DNA of 64,000 nt from Halogranum rubrum (GTDB lineage: Archaea > Halobacteriota > Halobacteria > Halobacteriales > Haloferacaceae). Below are positions 9,302 to 18,290 of this stretch, piece by piece (within the stretch, counting starts at the first letter, position 1; each line of letters starts with the position of its first letter). The notes beneath the pieces were generated by a model. It did no database searches. It was not told the origin of the DNA and was given only the letters and a program-made list of their open reading frames with translations. The stretch is taken from NCBI RefSeq assembly GCF_900114455.1, contig NZ_FOTC01000001.1, positions 124,001 to 188,000 of the forward strand. The letters run 5' to 3'. The position numbers were made by a program, and so were the translations under genes.

Positions 9302-10606
9302 TCAGTCATCGCTGGTTCCGTAGCCCGCGTCGGAGCCTCCGAAGAACCCGTCGATGTGGGCACGTTCGGCTATCTTCGGGCGAGCGACGTAGGCGTTCAA
9401 GAGGACGATGGGGACCATGATGGCGGCGACGACGACGTAGCCGCTGTGAATCATCCCCGTCTCCGCGGCGTACGAGTAGACGAGCGGGAAGCCGATACCG
9501 CCGAACGTCCCGATACCGCCGACGACGCCCGCCGCCGCGCCGGAGCGCTCGGGGAACATCGCCGGCACCTGCGCGAAGATGGCTCCTTCGGTGAACGCAC
9601 AGGCCGTCCCGACGAGGAAGCCGACGACGACGGTCAGGAGGACGCTCCCGGTCTGTCCGGCGAGCGTGAGTCCCGCCATCGCGGTGACGATGAAGCACAT
9701 ACAGAGGACGGTCCACTGCTCGCGGTAGCGCCCAGTGAACACGGGCAAGATGTTCGTCTCCGTCCTGACGACCCAGTCGCTCATGTAGCCGCCGATGGGA
9801 CGCAAGAGACCCGCCGCGAGCGAGAACGTCGCGGCGAACGTCGAGGCGATGACGAGGGTCGAACCGAACCCTTCGCGGAAGTAGGTCGGCAGCCATCCGT
9901 TCATCGAGATTTCGAGGCCGAAGCTCATCACGTAACCGAGCGCGAGTGCGACGACGCCGTACCGCGTCGCGACGTGGACCCACGACGAGAGCGTCGCCGA
10001 GTCGCTGGTCGCCTCGGCTTTCGTCTCCGTCACGGCGTCCTGTCCGATGGAGTAGTAGACGACGGCCATCACCAGCGAGACGATACCCGTGTAGAAGAAC
10101 GCCGCACGCCATCCGGTGTCGAACAGCGGACCGCTCCACTCGCCGAAGACGCGTGGGAGGACGAGTGCGCCGCCCGCCGCACCGGCGTTTCCGATACCCG
10201 CGTAGATGCCCTCCGCGGTCCCTAACTGCTCTTCGGGGAACCACTGGGCGACGTGCTGGATGCCGACGACGAAGGTGATACCCGCCGAGGCGACGACGAG
10301 ACGCTCGACGAAGAACACCTCGTAACTCGTCGCGAACGCGCTCGCCATGCTGAACACGCCGACGTAGGCGAGGACGATGGCGAACACCGACGACGCACCG
10401 TAGCGGTCGGAGAGCCACCCCGTCAAGATACGGCCCGGCGGCGCACTCCAGATGGCCGCGCTCGCGAGGATGCCGAGGTCGGTGAGCGAGAGGCCGAACT
10501 CGTCGGCGATAGGGCCGGTGAAGGGAGCGAAGGAGAACCAGATGAGAAACGAGAGGTTGAACGCCATCGTCGCGAGGACGAGGGTCCGCCACTTGGTCAT
10601 CTTCAT
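9302..10606 (-). CDS. nasB: Nitrate/nitrite transporter (NarK-type, major facilitator superfamily)
   Basis: 434 residues from ATG 10606 ([17 protein letters not shown]), with about 12 transmembrane helices. It shows the NNP-family pattern: WFSFAPF in helix 1, a Gly-rich signature segment [11 protein letters not shown] in helix 5 and a related [11 protein letters not shown] in helix 11. The start overlaps the nasA stop as ATGA, so translation is probably coupled. It should import nitrate (or exchange it for nitrite) for the assimilatory pathway. Thirty codons of open frame upstream of ATG 10606 lie inside nasA and are not taken as coding. Confidence 0.93.
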   Translation of the reverse strand: MKMTKWRTLVLATMAFNLSFLIWFSFAPFTGPIADEFGLSLTDLGILASAAIWSAPPGRILTGWLSDRYGASSVFAIVLAYVGVFSMASAFATSYEVFFVERLVVASAGITFVVGIQHVAQWFPEEQLGTAEGIYAGIGNAGAAGGALVLPRVFGEWSGPLFDTGWRAAFFYTGIVSLVMAVVYYSIGQDAVTETKAEATSDSATLSSWVHVATRYGVVALALGYVMSFGLEISMNGWLPTYFREGFGSTLVIASTFAATFSLAAGLLRPIGGYMSDWVVRTETNILPVFTGRYREQWTVLCMCFIVTAMAGLTLAGQTGSVLLTVVVGFLVGTACAFTEGAIFAQVPAMFPERSGAAAGVVGGIGTFGGIGFPLVYSYAAETGMIHSGYVVVAAIMVPIVLLNAYVARPKIAERAHIDGFFGGSDAGYGTSDD

Positions 10607-12711
10607 TGGCGGACCTCCGCCGGGGTCGGTTCGTCGTTCGGAACGGACGCGTCCGCCTCTCCGTCCGTCTCGGGTGCGACGAGCGCGACGGCGCACTGTT
10701 TGTAGTTCGGTTCGTCTGATTCGGGGTCGACTGCGGCGATAGTGAGTTCGTTCGTCATGGGATGATGAATCGGCAGCCAGACCATCCCCGCAGGGACGGC
10801 GTCGTCGGCCTCGACGGTGGCCGAGACGCTCCCTCGCACTGAACTGAGGACGGTCCGGTCGTCGGTTATCTGGTCACTGTACGTGTCGACGGTCTCGGGG
10901 TCGAGTCGCGCCGGGACCGGTCCGGGGTCGTCGACGTCGCGGGAGCGGACACCGGTGTTGTAGCCGTCGGCCGCTCTGGCCGTCGTCAGGGTGAGCGGGT
11001 AGTCGTCGCTCGTCGGGTCGGGCAGGGGAAGCGTCTCCGCGTTCGTGTACTGGGAGAACTGCGCCCGACCCGAGGGTGTGGGGAAGCTCCATCTCTCCGT
11101 CTCGGGGTCGTAGTACCGGTAGTCGGTGCTCGACTCGGCGTCGGGGGCGGGCCAGCGGACGGCCAACTCGTCGTCGAGTCGGTCGTAGCTGATGCCCGAA
11201 CAGTCGGCCGTCGTCCCCGCGGTGAGTCGAGCGAACTCGTCGAAGACGGACTCGGGGTCGAGCGTCGTCTCCGGAAAGAGGTCGGGAGCGACCCGCGCGC
11301 CGACGGCGGCGACGACGTCGAGGTCCGTGCGGACACCCGACGGGAGTCCCGTCGCCGGACGAACGCGCGAGACGGTCCGCTCCATGTTGATTGCAGTTCC
11401 CTCCGACTCGCCCCACGTCGCCGCCGGGAGGACGACGTCCGCGAGTTCGACCGTCTCGGTTCGGAAGGCGTCTTGGACGACGAGAAACGCGTCCTCGAAC
11501 GTCTCGCGGGCGACCGCGGTGTCCGGCAACCCGGCGAGTGGGTTCGTGGCGACGGTCCAGACCACCGAGGGGTCGTTCTCGACGATACCGACCGGACCGG
11601 GACCGGGGTCGTCCGGCAGTCGGGAGACGGGGATGTCCCACGTCTGGGCGATTCGGCGTCGGTGGTCCGGGTCGGTGAACTCCCGCTGGCCGGGCCACGA
11701 CCCTTTCGAGGAGCAGACGCGCGTCCCCATCGAGTTCGCCTGTCCGGTGAGCGAGAACGGCCCCGAACCCGGACCCATGTTGCCGGAGGCGAGACAGCAG
11801 TCGACGAGCGCACGACACGTCGCCGTGCCGCGGACGCTCTGGTTGACACCCATCCCCCAGTAGACGAGCGTCGAGTCGCCGAAGAGGGCGGTGAGCAGGT
11901 CGACCGTCTCGGTGTCGACACCGGCCTCCGCGGCGGCCGCTTCGACCGAGGGAAGCGACCGACGAAGCGCGCCGAACCCGTCGGTGTTGGCGTCGACGAA
12001 CGCCTCGTCGACGTCTCCCTCCTCGACGAGGTTCGCGAGGACGGCCCGCGCGAGTGCGAAGTCGCCGCCGGGGGCGAGTTGGACGTGGTGGTCCGCCATC
12101 TCCGCCGTCTCGCTGTGAACCGGGTCGACAACGACGAGTCGACTGTCGTCGTCGCGGGCCGAATCCGCGATCCAGCGGAACATGACTGGATGGGCGACGG
12201 CCGGGTTCGCTCCCCAGACGACGTGGGTCTGCGCCTCGGGGATGTCGTCGTAGGTCGGCGGCGGTGCGTCGCTGCCGAAGGCGTCCGAGTAGGCCTTCAC
12301 CGCGCTCGCCATGCACAGCGTCGTGTTGGCGTCGTAGTTGCGGGTGCCGATGCCGCCGCGGGCGAGTTTTCCCAGTGCGTACGCGGCTTCGTTCGTCTGC
12401 TGGCCGCTCCCGAGGACGGCCACCTCGTCGGGGTCGTTCACCCCTTCGATGGCGTCGGCGACGCGGTCGAGTGCGTCGTCCCACGTCGCGCGGACGAGTT
12501 CGCCGTCTTTGCGGACGAGCGGTCTTGTGAGCCACTCGCCGCCGGGGTCTGCGGTCTCGCGGATACCGCGCCCGCAGGCGAGTCCGTTGTTGACCGGGTG
12601 GGCGGCGTCGCCACGGACGGTGTCGAGTCCGTTGCCGATGTCTGCTCCTTTGTGGATGTGGCCACAACCGACCGCACACCGCATGCAGGTCGTCTGGACC
12701 GGGTCAGCCAT
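10603..12711 (-). CDS. nasA: Assimilatory nitrate reductase, molybdopterin catalytic subunit
   Basis: 702 residues. N-terminal cysteines C9, C12, C16 and C46 ([17 protein letters not shown]) bind a 4Fe-4S cluster, followed by molybdopterin oxidoreductase domains and a C-terminal molydopterin-dinucleotide-binding domain. There is no Tat signal, consistent with a cytoplasmic assimilatory enzyme. It reduces nitrate to nitrite for NasD. It heads the operon nasA-nasB-mobA. GGTGAGGTGGTG lies just upstream of the ATG as a possible ribosome binding site. Formate dehydrogenase is the main alternative in this family, but the neighbours argue for nitrate. Confidence 0.93.
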   Translation of the reverse strand: MADPVQTTCMRCAVGCGHIHKGADIGNGLDTVRGDAAHPVNNGLACGRGIRETADPGGEWLTRPLVRKDGELVRATWDDALDRVADAIEGVNDPDEVAVLGSGQQTNEAAYALGKLARGGIGTRNYDANTTLCMASAVKAYSDAFGSDAPPPTYDDIPEAQTHVVWGANPAVAHPVMFRWIADSARDDDSRLVVVDPVHSETAEMADHHVQLAPGGDFALARAVLANLVEEGDVDEAFVDANTDGFGALRRSLPSVEAAAAEAGVDTETVDLLTALFGDSTLVYWGMGVNQSVRGTATCRALVDCCLASGNMGPGSGPFSLTGQANSMGTRVCSSKGSWPGQREFTDPDHRRRIAQTWDIPVSRLPDDPGPGPVGIVENDPSVVWTVATNPLAGLPDTAVARETFEDAFLVVQDAFRTETVELADVVLPAATWGESEGTAINMERTVSRVRPATGLPSGVRTDLDVVAAVGARVAPDLFPETTLDPESVFDEFARLTAGTTADCSGISYDRLDDELAVRWPAPDAESSTDYRYYDPETERWSFPTPSGRAQFSQYTNAETLPLPDPTSDDYPLTLTTARAADGYNTGVRSRDVDDPGPVPARLDPETVDTYSDQITDDRTVLSSVRGSVSATVEADDAVPAGMVWLPIHHPMTNELTIAAVDPESDEPNYKQCAVALVAPETDGEADASVPNDEPTPAEVRQ

Positions 12712-12741
12712 CGGTCACCACCTCACCGACTGTCTGACTCC

Positions 12742-12784
12742 TTTTGCAACACACATCCGGAGAATTCTCCAGAACAGTTGCAAA
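12742..12784. promoter_or_regulatory. Dyad-symmetric element in the nasA leader
   Basis: A perfect 12-bp palindrome ggagaattctcc (12759-12770) is flanked by inverted arms ttttgcaac (12742-12750) and gttgcaaa (12777-12784). It ends 31 bp upstream of the nasA ATG. It could be a repressor operator or, if transcribed, a nested hairpin in the 5' leader. Confidence 0.5.
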
Positions 12785-12830
12785 CGTATTGGTTCTCACG
12801 GTAATACTCGACCGAATCGAGGGCTAAAAC

Positions 12831-12842
12831 GCTAACCGTTGA
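12831..12842 (-). promoter_or_regulatory. Candidate nitrogen-control element upstream of nasA
   Basis: GCTAACCGTTGA is identical to the copy before nasD at 8427-8438. On the minus strand it reads TCAACGGTTAGC and is followed directly by GTTTTAGC, a TATA-like box. It lies 120-131 bp upstream of the nasA start. Confidence 0.5.
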
Positions 12843-13117
12843 AAAAGAGAAAAAAGAACCTGCTTGCGCCGTTGTTCGTTCGATTTACAAGGATATTTAA
12901 GGAGTATACCCTCGTAACACAGACAGTTTTCTACATAATTTGTGTGCATTTGGGCACCTCAAGTCGTGTCATTCGGAGGTGAGTACACGGTGTATTGGAG
13001 GAGGGGTGCGCGCGCGGCGACGCGAGGCGGAGGTCGAGGTCTCTCCTCCTGTAACTGCTGCGACGGTACTGGCGCGACGTCGCTTCGGGCCACGTCGGCG
13101 CTCCGGCGCTTCGACGG

Positions 13118-13124
13118 TCTTAAG
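13118..13124 (+). promoter_or_regulatory. TATA-like box of the AAA+ ATPase gene
   Basis: TCTTAAG is centred about 29 bp before ATG 13150. That spacing places the transcription start at or next to the start codon, as in haloarchaeal leaderless mRNAs, and supports this start over upstream in-frame GTG codons. Confidence 0.45.
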
Positions 13125-13149
13125 ATTCTGTGGTCGGAACCTTGCACGG

Positions 13150-14502
13150 ATGACTGACCCGGCATTCGAGGTAGTCGAGTTTCTTCTGACCGCTCATCTC
13201 TACACGGAAAACCGGGACCTAGACGAGAACGACTTGCCACCGCGGTACCGGCAGGTCTTCTGGAAGGACGGGGCCATCGAGCGGCCGCTGTCTGCGACCG
13301 AGGAGACGGCGCGGACGGCGACGAGTGTCGAGCACCCCTGGGAGGCGGTCTCTGACCTGCTGTTCACGCAGCGGACCGAGTTCTCCGGGAAACTCTCGCT
13401 CACGCAACCGGAGATGGCGCTCGACTGGTTCCTGGACCGTGTGGACGACGAGCGACTCGCTACGAATCCGACTATCGTCGCGACGGTCGAACACCGTGAC
13501 GACGTCGACGTGACTCACGAAGAAGCGCGCGAACAGAACCGCCCGATTCAGGCCGACCGGGTCTGGATCGACTCGCTGCTCGAAGAGTACTTCGACACCG
13601 ACGAGGAAGGCGACGCGGAGATGCTCGACTTGGTCCACGTCCGTGCACCCGAGGAGATCGAGATGACGCTCGAAGACCTCGTGTTGACCGAGGACCAAGA
13701 GGGCGAGATCCGCAAGATCGTCACCGCCATCGAACACCGCGACTACCTCGCACAGATCGGTCTGCGCGAGATCGGCAAACTGCTCTTCGTCGGCCCGCCG
13801 GGGACGGGGAAGACGACCATCTCGCGGGCGCTGGCACACGAACTCGGCATGCCGTTCGTCGAGGTCAAACTCTCGATGATCACGAGTCAGTATCTCGGTG
13901 AGACGGCCAAGAACGTCGAGAAGACGTTCGAAGTGGCCAAGCGACTCTCGCCGTGTATCCTCTTCATCGACGAGTTCGACTCCGTCGCCAAGACCCGCCG
14001 GAGCGACGAACACGCGGCGCTCAAACGCGCGGTCAACACCTTGCTCAAGAGCATCGACGACATCTCGCTCATCCGCGACGACGTGTTGCTCATCGGGGCG
14101 ACGAACCACCCCGACCAACTCGACGCGGCGGCGTGGCGACGCTTCGACGAGATCGTCAACTTCCCGAAACCGGACTGGCAGATGCGCGCGGATATCCTCC
14201 GCGTCATCACTCGACAGATGAAGATTGCGGATTTCGACCCCGAAGGAGTCGCCGACCGGACACAGGGACTCACCGGGAGCGACCTCCGCATGGTGCTCCG
14301 GGAGGCCGTCCTCGAAGCACTCACCGAAGGTCGGATGGAGTTGACGCAGGAAGACATCCTCGACGCCGTCGAAGACTTCGAAGAGCGTGACAACCTCAAG
14401 AACATGGACATGATCGACGGCGAGGGGGCGAAAGTCGCCGGCGACGGTGGCGATGGAGACTCACACGACCACGATTCGGACGACCACTCGCACGACCACT
14501 GA
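13150..14502 (+). CDS. AAA+ ATPase with His/Asp-rich C-terminal tail
   Basis: 450 residues from ATG 13150. The first ~175 residues form an acidic domain I do not recognise. The AAA+ module follows with Walker A GPPGTGKT (about 215-222), Walker B ILFIDEFD (about 272-279), sensor-1 GATN and an arginine finger region AWRRFD. It ends in a His/Asp-rich segment (SHDHDSDDHSHDH), a likely metal-binding tail. It resembles single-ring Cdc48/PAN-type unfoldases or remodelers. The next gene, an MBL-fold enzyme, starts 3 bp after the stop, so the two are surely co-transcribed. Substrate is unknown. Confidence 0.88.
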   Translation: MTDPAFEVVEFLLTAHLYTENRDLDENDLPPRYRQVFWKDGAIERPLSATEETARTATSVEHPWEAVSDLLFTQRTEFSGKLSLTQPEMALDWFLDRVDDERLATNPTIVATVEHRDDVDVTHEEAREQNRPIQADRVWIDSLLEEYFDTDEEGDAEMLDLVHVRAPEEIEMTLEDLVLTEDQEGEIRKIVTAIEHRDYLAQIGLREIGKLLFVGPPGTGKTTISRALAHELGMPFVEVKLSMITSQYLGETAKNVEKTFEVAKRLSPCILFIDEFDSVAKTRRSDEHAALKRAVNTLLKSIDDISLIRDDVLLIGATNHPDQLDAAAWRRFDEIVNFPKPDWQMRADILRVITRQMKIADFDPEGVADRTQGLTGSDLRMVLREAVLEALTEGRMELTQEDILDAVEDFEERDNLKNMDMIDGEGAKVAGDGGDGDSHDHDSDDHSHDH

Positions 14503-14505
14503 TCG

Positions 14506-15330
14506 ATGCAGGTCACGCTCCTCGGAACCGGCGACACGACGGGGACGCCGACCGTCGGGTGTGACTGCGACACCTGTACGGAGGCCCGCCGCCGCGGTGT
14601 CGAACGCTCGCGGTTCTCGGTTCACGTCCGAAACGAGCGAACGGACGAGTCGCTTCTCATCGACGCGAGTCCCGACTTCCGCCACCAGTTTCTGACCCAC
14701 GACGTGCCGCTGCCGGACGCGATGGTCATCTCGCACATCCACTTCGACCACCTCGACGGCCTCGGCAACGCCTACCGAGTGTTCGACGACCTGCCCGTCT
14801 ACGCCGCCGACGAGACGGACCCCACGACGGGCGAGAGCGTCGCCGACACGGTTCGCTCGAAGTACGACTACCTCGACCGCATCACCGTCCACGACGTCTC
14901 GCCGTTCGAGACGCGCCGAATCTGTGGACTCGACGTGACGCTCGTCCCCGTCGACCACCCGCCGCTTCTCTGCTACGGACTCGTCGTCGAGGACCCCGAG
15001 ACGGGCGCGAAACTCTCACTGTCGGGTGATACGAGCTACGACATTCCGAACGAGTCACGTGGCGCGCTGCGCGACCCGGACCTGTTTCTCGTCGACGGCA
15101 TCGTCCCGGCGTCACTCTGTGAGTACCACCCTATCGGCGGCCGCCACGAGAACGACCAGGGAGTTCCGCGAACCTTTGGCTCGAAACATATGACCCGAGA
15201 GGGCGCACTGGAGTTGGCCGAGGAGTTGGACGCGAAGACGACGCGGTTGGTGCATACGGCGCACTTCTACCCCGTCGACGAGGCGTTCGAGGAACCGCTG
15301 GCCGTAGACGGCGAGCAGTACGAGTTGTAG
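14506..15330 (+). CDS. Metallo-beta-lactamase-fold phosphodiesterase (PhnP/RNase Z-like)
   Basis: 274 residues. The metal site HIHFDHLDG (HxHxDH) lies near residue 79, and a Cys-rich loop GCDCDTC near residue 22 matches the extra zinc site of PhnP-type cyclic phosphodiesterases. Later histidines (GSKHMTREG, LVHTAHFYP) complete the site. No C-P lyase genes are present, so phosphonate breakdown is unlikely and the substrate is probably another cyclic phosphodiester or RNA. It shares an operon with the preceding AAA+ ATPase (3-bp spacing). Confidence 0.86.
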   Translation: MQVTLLGTGDTTGTPTVGCDCDTCTEARRRGVERSRFSVHVRNERTDESLLIDASPDFRHQFLTHDVPLPDAMVISHIHFDHLDGLGNAYRVFDDLPVYAADETDPTTGESVADTVRSKYDYLDRITVHDVSPFETRRICGLDVTLVPVDHPPLLCYGLVVEDPETGAKLSLSGDTSYDIPNESRGALRDPDLFLVDGIVPASLCEYHPIGGRHENDQGVPRTFGSKHMTREGALELAEELDAKTTRLVHTAHFYPVDEAFEEPLAVDGEQYEL

Positions 15331-15343
15331 TCGGTTCGCCTTT

Positions 15344-15751
15344 TCAGCCGACGGTTGGCCCACTGGCGTCTCTGACTCGTCGGAGTCCCAACTCCACGCC
15401 ACCGACGAGAAGCGCGACGACGGTGACGACGGGCCACCCGAGGAGGAACCACCCGAACGGCGTCGGGTCGACGGGTGTGAGACCCGAACCGACGAGCGAC
15501 CACGTGCCGTACGCCGAGAGGAGATAGAGGGTCGAGACGACGACTACCGGCGAGACGAGTCGCTTCGTCGTGAAGAGAGCAGTCGGAAGTACGCCGAGGC
15601 AGAGCGCACCGACGCCGACGTAGGCGAAGACGAGTTCGTTGCCAGCGCGGGTGGAGAAGTCGAACCACGTCCAGAGGAGGGCAGTGAGAGCGAGCGTAGC
15701 GACTCCGGCGAGGAGGCTCGTGGAACGGGTGTTGGTCGAGTGGAGGGGCAC
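15344..15751 (-). CDS. Four-helix membrane protein of unknown function
   Basis: 135 residues with four hydrophobic segments (about 12-30, 40-58, 68-84 and 100-120). No conserved motif or family was recognised. It is convergent with the MBL-fold gene, whose stop lies only 13 bp away. A chance frame is unlikely given the clear alternation of hydrophobic and polar segments. Confidence 0.7.
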   Translation of the reverse strand: MPLHSTNTRSTSLLAGVATLALTALLWTWFDFSTRAGNELVFAYVGVGALCLGVLPTALFTTKRLVSPVVVVSTLYLLSAYGTWSLVGSGLTPVDPTPFGWFLLGWPVVTVVALLVGGVELGLRRVRDASGPTVG

Positions 15752-16094
15752 GATTGAGGGATTGTGGGCGTTCGTGGTGAGCGTTTTGGGGAATATCGTT
15801 GAATTCGACCTGTGTCTAGAAGTGCTGATTCACCCCGACTATTTAGGTTTGAGCGACGAGTGACTGCTTGACAGACGAGATGCCTCACCCTCCCCAGCCG
15901 ATTCGTTCGCTCCGCTCACTCATCCCTTGGAAGACCTGCGGTCTTCCTGCCCTTCACTCGCTCTGCTCGTGAAGACCTCGCACGCCGACTGGCGATCAAC
16001 GCAAGAGCCACAGGCTCTTGCTGGCTCTCGCTCGTCACCTCGCGAGAATCACGAGCGGAATCGCCAGCGCGCGCCATCCGCACAGATACCGGCG
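15752..16094. other. Gene-free spacer rich in nested inverted repeats
   Basis: The 343-bp stretch has no convincing gene. Perfect hairpins follow one another: GGAAGACC-tgc-GGTCTTCC (15929-15947), CTTCAC/GTGAAG (15952-15974) and CAAGAGCC-aca-GGCTCTTG (16002-16020). The longer-range arms CTGGCGAT (15989-15996) and ATCGCCAG (16060-16067) enclose the last one. It lies downstream of the beta-propeller gene and upstream of the four-helix protein, so it may act as a terminator for the first. Confidence 0.6.
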
Positions 16095-18215
16095 CTACTC
16101 TGCTCGCGGCTCCGGTTCTTCCACGACGTCGTACCGGTACTCCGGCAACTCCAACATCGTCACGCGCTCCCAGTTCGTCTCGTCGACGACGACGACTTCC
16201 GACTCACCGAACACGTACAGGTAGTCGTTCAGGTAGATGGCACGTTGTGCTCCCTGCACGTCGACCACCTTCTGCAACTCCAACCCGTCGTCGTAGCCGA
16301 AGACGTAGCCACCTTGCTGGCCCGGGAGGAAGAACACGCCGTGCTTCCGGTCGATGAGGAACGCGTGGTGGCTCTCACGAATCGCGGACCACCGCTCGTC
16401 GAGCACGTAGTCGTCTTCGACCGTCGGGTTCTCGGGGTCCGAGACGTCGAAGACGACGGCCTTTACTTGACCATTCTCCTCGCCGACGCCGAGCACGCGG
16501 TCCTCCGAGAGCGGGTGGAGGTACGAGGAGAAGCCCGGGAGCTTCAGTTCGCCTTTCACCTCGGGGTTCTCGGGGTCCGAGAGGTCGACGACGTGGAACG
16601 GGTCGATGCGCTTGAACGTCACCACGTAGGCCGTGTCGCCGACGTAGCGCACCGAGTAAATCTGCTCGTCGACGCCCATCCCCTGCACCTCACCGACAGT
16701 TTCTAACTGCTCATCGAGCACGTACAGGTCGTTCTCGCTCTCGGTGCCGGGCGCTTGAATCGTTGTGGCGATACGGAGATGGCCGTCGTACTCGCTCAGC
16801 GAGAACTGATTCAACGGAACCCCGGGGACGCTCCCGACGTCGGCGACGGCGAGCGACGGCGCGCTGTCTCCGTCACTCTCGCCCTCCGCGCTGTCGACGC
16901 TGACCTTCACGATGCCCGTGCTCGTCAACTCGCGTTTGTGCTCGTCGAGGTGATTCCGCCAGTCGTTGGCGAGTTCGGTCTGTACCTCGCGGCGTTCGTC
17001 GGCGTCGAGACTGCGGTACCACGCCGAGAGCGCACGGTTCGTCTCGATAGAGCGCGCCTGTGAACTCAGGTCGTACTCGCGGAGCGTTTCGAGTCGGTCC
17101 ACGACCGAGTCGGGCAACCGGTCACGCTCCTCGGTCAGGAGGAAGTCGAGGTAGAGTCGACCGTACTCCGGTGGCTGAACGTAGGTGACGTACAGCGAGT
17201 CACCGGACATGTACACCGTCGACCTGTGGCCGCCGAGGAACGAGACCGAATCGGCAACATCGCCGCTCTCGGGGTCGAGTGCGGTGGTCGTGTAAGTCTG
17301 GTCGACCGGGACGGGTTCGGTCGGGTGGTAGACGTCGGTGCAGGCGACTTCCGCGCCGCCGTCGCCGAACGGTCGAATCGGACACGGCGCGTCGTACCGG
17401 AGGCCGTCGACGGTCACGAGATAGACGTGACCGTCCGAGAGGCGAGCGGTCTGGAGTCGTCCCGATACCTCCTTCGTCCATCGCTCCTCGGGGTTCTCGC
17501 GGTCCGAGACGTCGTAGGCGACGACGGCGTCGTGCGAGAGCACGAGGAGCGTGTCGTTCGCGAGGAGCAACTGTCCGGAGGCGTCGATTTCTCCCGCGAG
17601 TTCGGGCGAGACGGGGTCGGCGGTGTTCAAGAGGGTCACACCGGCGCGTTTGTTCGGGTAGAACCCGGAGCGACTCCCACGAGCGTAGTAGACCGACTCG
17701 CCGTCGCTCTTGACGACGTCCGGTTCGTCGACGTCAGTGACTTGGACGTTCGTTCCGGAGACTCGGTCGACGCTGTCGGACCCGCCTGACCCGTCTACGC
17801 CACCCGCGTTCCCGCCCGCACTGGTGTCAGACGCGACCGTCTGGGCCGCTTCGGCGGTCGCCTGCGGCGTCGACTCGGCGACGGCGGTTTCGGTCACCAC
17901 GTCGTCGGCCGTTCCTCCCTCGGCACTCGACGCGACTCGCGGGCCATCGAGGAACGTCGCGCCGTAGTAGCCACCACTGCGTCGGTCGGCCGAGGCGTCG
18001 AGATACGAGCGGAACGCTGCGGCCGACGAGAAGGCGGCGACGTCGGCGCTGGAACTGTTAGTCGCCGTCGACTGGCCGTCTCGAAGTTGCTGCGAGTTCG
18101 AGCCATCGTCGGACCCGACGGCCGCGTAGACGCCAGCACCGACGGCGGTGCCGACGAGCAACGCGACCACCGCGATGGCCGCGACTGCCGTGGTCGAGAG
18201 TGGGTTGCGGGGCAT
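16095..18215 (-). CDS. Secreted/membrane-anchored beta-propeller domain protein
   Basis: 706 residues. An N-terminal hydrophobic helix (about 8-30) anchors or exports it. A Ser/Thr/Ala-rich stretch follows to about residue 160, then repeated blades with motifs such as TDVDEPDVVKSDGE, DVSDRENPEE and DLSDPENPEV. This matches the Beta_propel (PF09826) family of extracytoplasmic propellers. The function of that family is not established; some bacterial relatives are fused to export or lytic domains. The gene is monocistronic by spacing. Confidence 0.86.
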   Translation of the reverse strand: MPRNPLSTTAVAAIAVVALLVGTAVGAGVYAAVGSDDGSNSQQLRDGQSTATNSSSADVAAFSSAAAFRSYLDASADRRSGGYYGATFLDGPRVASSAEGGTADDVVTETAVAESTPQATAEAAQTVASDTSAGGNAGGVDGSGGSDSVDRVSGTNVQVTDVDEPDVVKSDGESVYYARGSRSGFYPNKRAGVTLLNTADPVSPELAGEIDASGQLLLANDTLLVLSHDAVVAYDVSDRENPEERWTKEVSGRLQTARLSDGHVYLVTVDGLRYDAPCPIRPFGDGGAEVACTDVYHPTEPVPVDQTYTTTALDPESGDVADSVSFLGGHRSTVYMSGDSLYVTYVQPPEYGRLYLDFLLTEERDRLPDSVVDRLETLREYDLSSQARSIETNRALSAWYRSLDADERREVQTELANDWRNHLDEHKRELTSTGIVKVSVDSAEGESDGDSAPSLAVADVGSVPGVPLNQFSLSEYDGHLRIATTIQAPGTESENDLYVLDEQLETVGEVQGMGVDEQIYSVRYVGDTAYVVTFKRIDPFHVVDLSDPENPEVKGELKLPGFSSYLHPLSEDRVLGVGEENGQVKAVVFDVSDPENPTVEDDYVLDERWSAIRESHHAFLIDRKHGVFFLPGQQGGYVFGYDDGLELQKVVDVQGAQRAIYLNDYLYVFGESEVVVVDETNWERVTMLELPEYRYDVVEEPEPRAE

Positions 18216-18290
18216 ACCGTCCTCGACGGTATCGACCGAATAAGCCGTTCTGTAATGTCAAAAGAGTGTTTGACCTTTCTCGAACCTGGT

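Larger units (their letters stand above)
12712..13149. promoter_or_regulatory. Divergent intergenic region between nasA and the AAA+ ATPase gene
   Basis: These 438 bp are without a convincing gene. The left third holds the nasA promoter and leader with a dyad element (12742-12784) and the shared nas 12-mer (12831-12842). The middle is AT-rich (ggatatttaaggagtatacc near 12890-12910). The right end holds a TATA-like TCTTAAG at 13118-13124, 26-32 bp before the ATPase ATG, which fits a leaderless transcript. Confidence 0.6.

Noticed and set aside
8546-10225. 559-codon plus-strand open frame opposite mobA and nasB
   Set aside because: It is a GC-rich shadow of two well-identified genes on the other strand, has no recognisable domain and consists of Arg/Asp-rich low-complexity sequence.
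10874-12679. 601-codon minus-strand frame inside nasA
   Set aside because: It is a shifted frame of nasA, extremely Arg-rich with no motif, whereas the nasA frame has complete cluster ligands.
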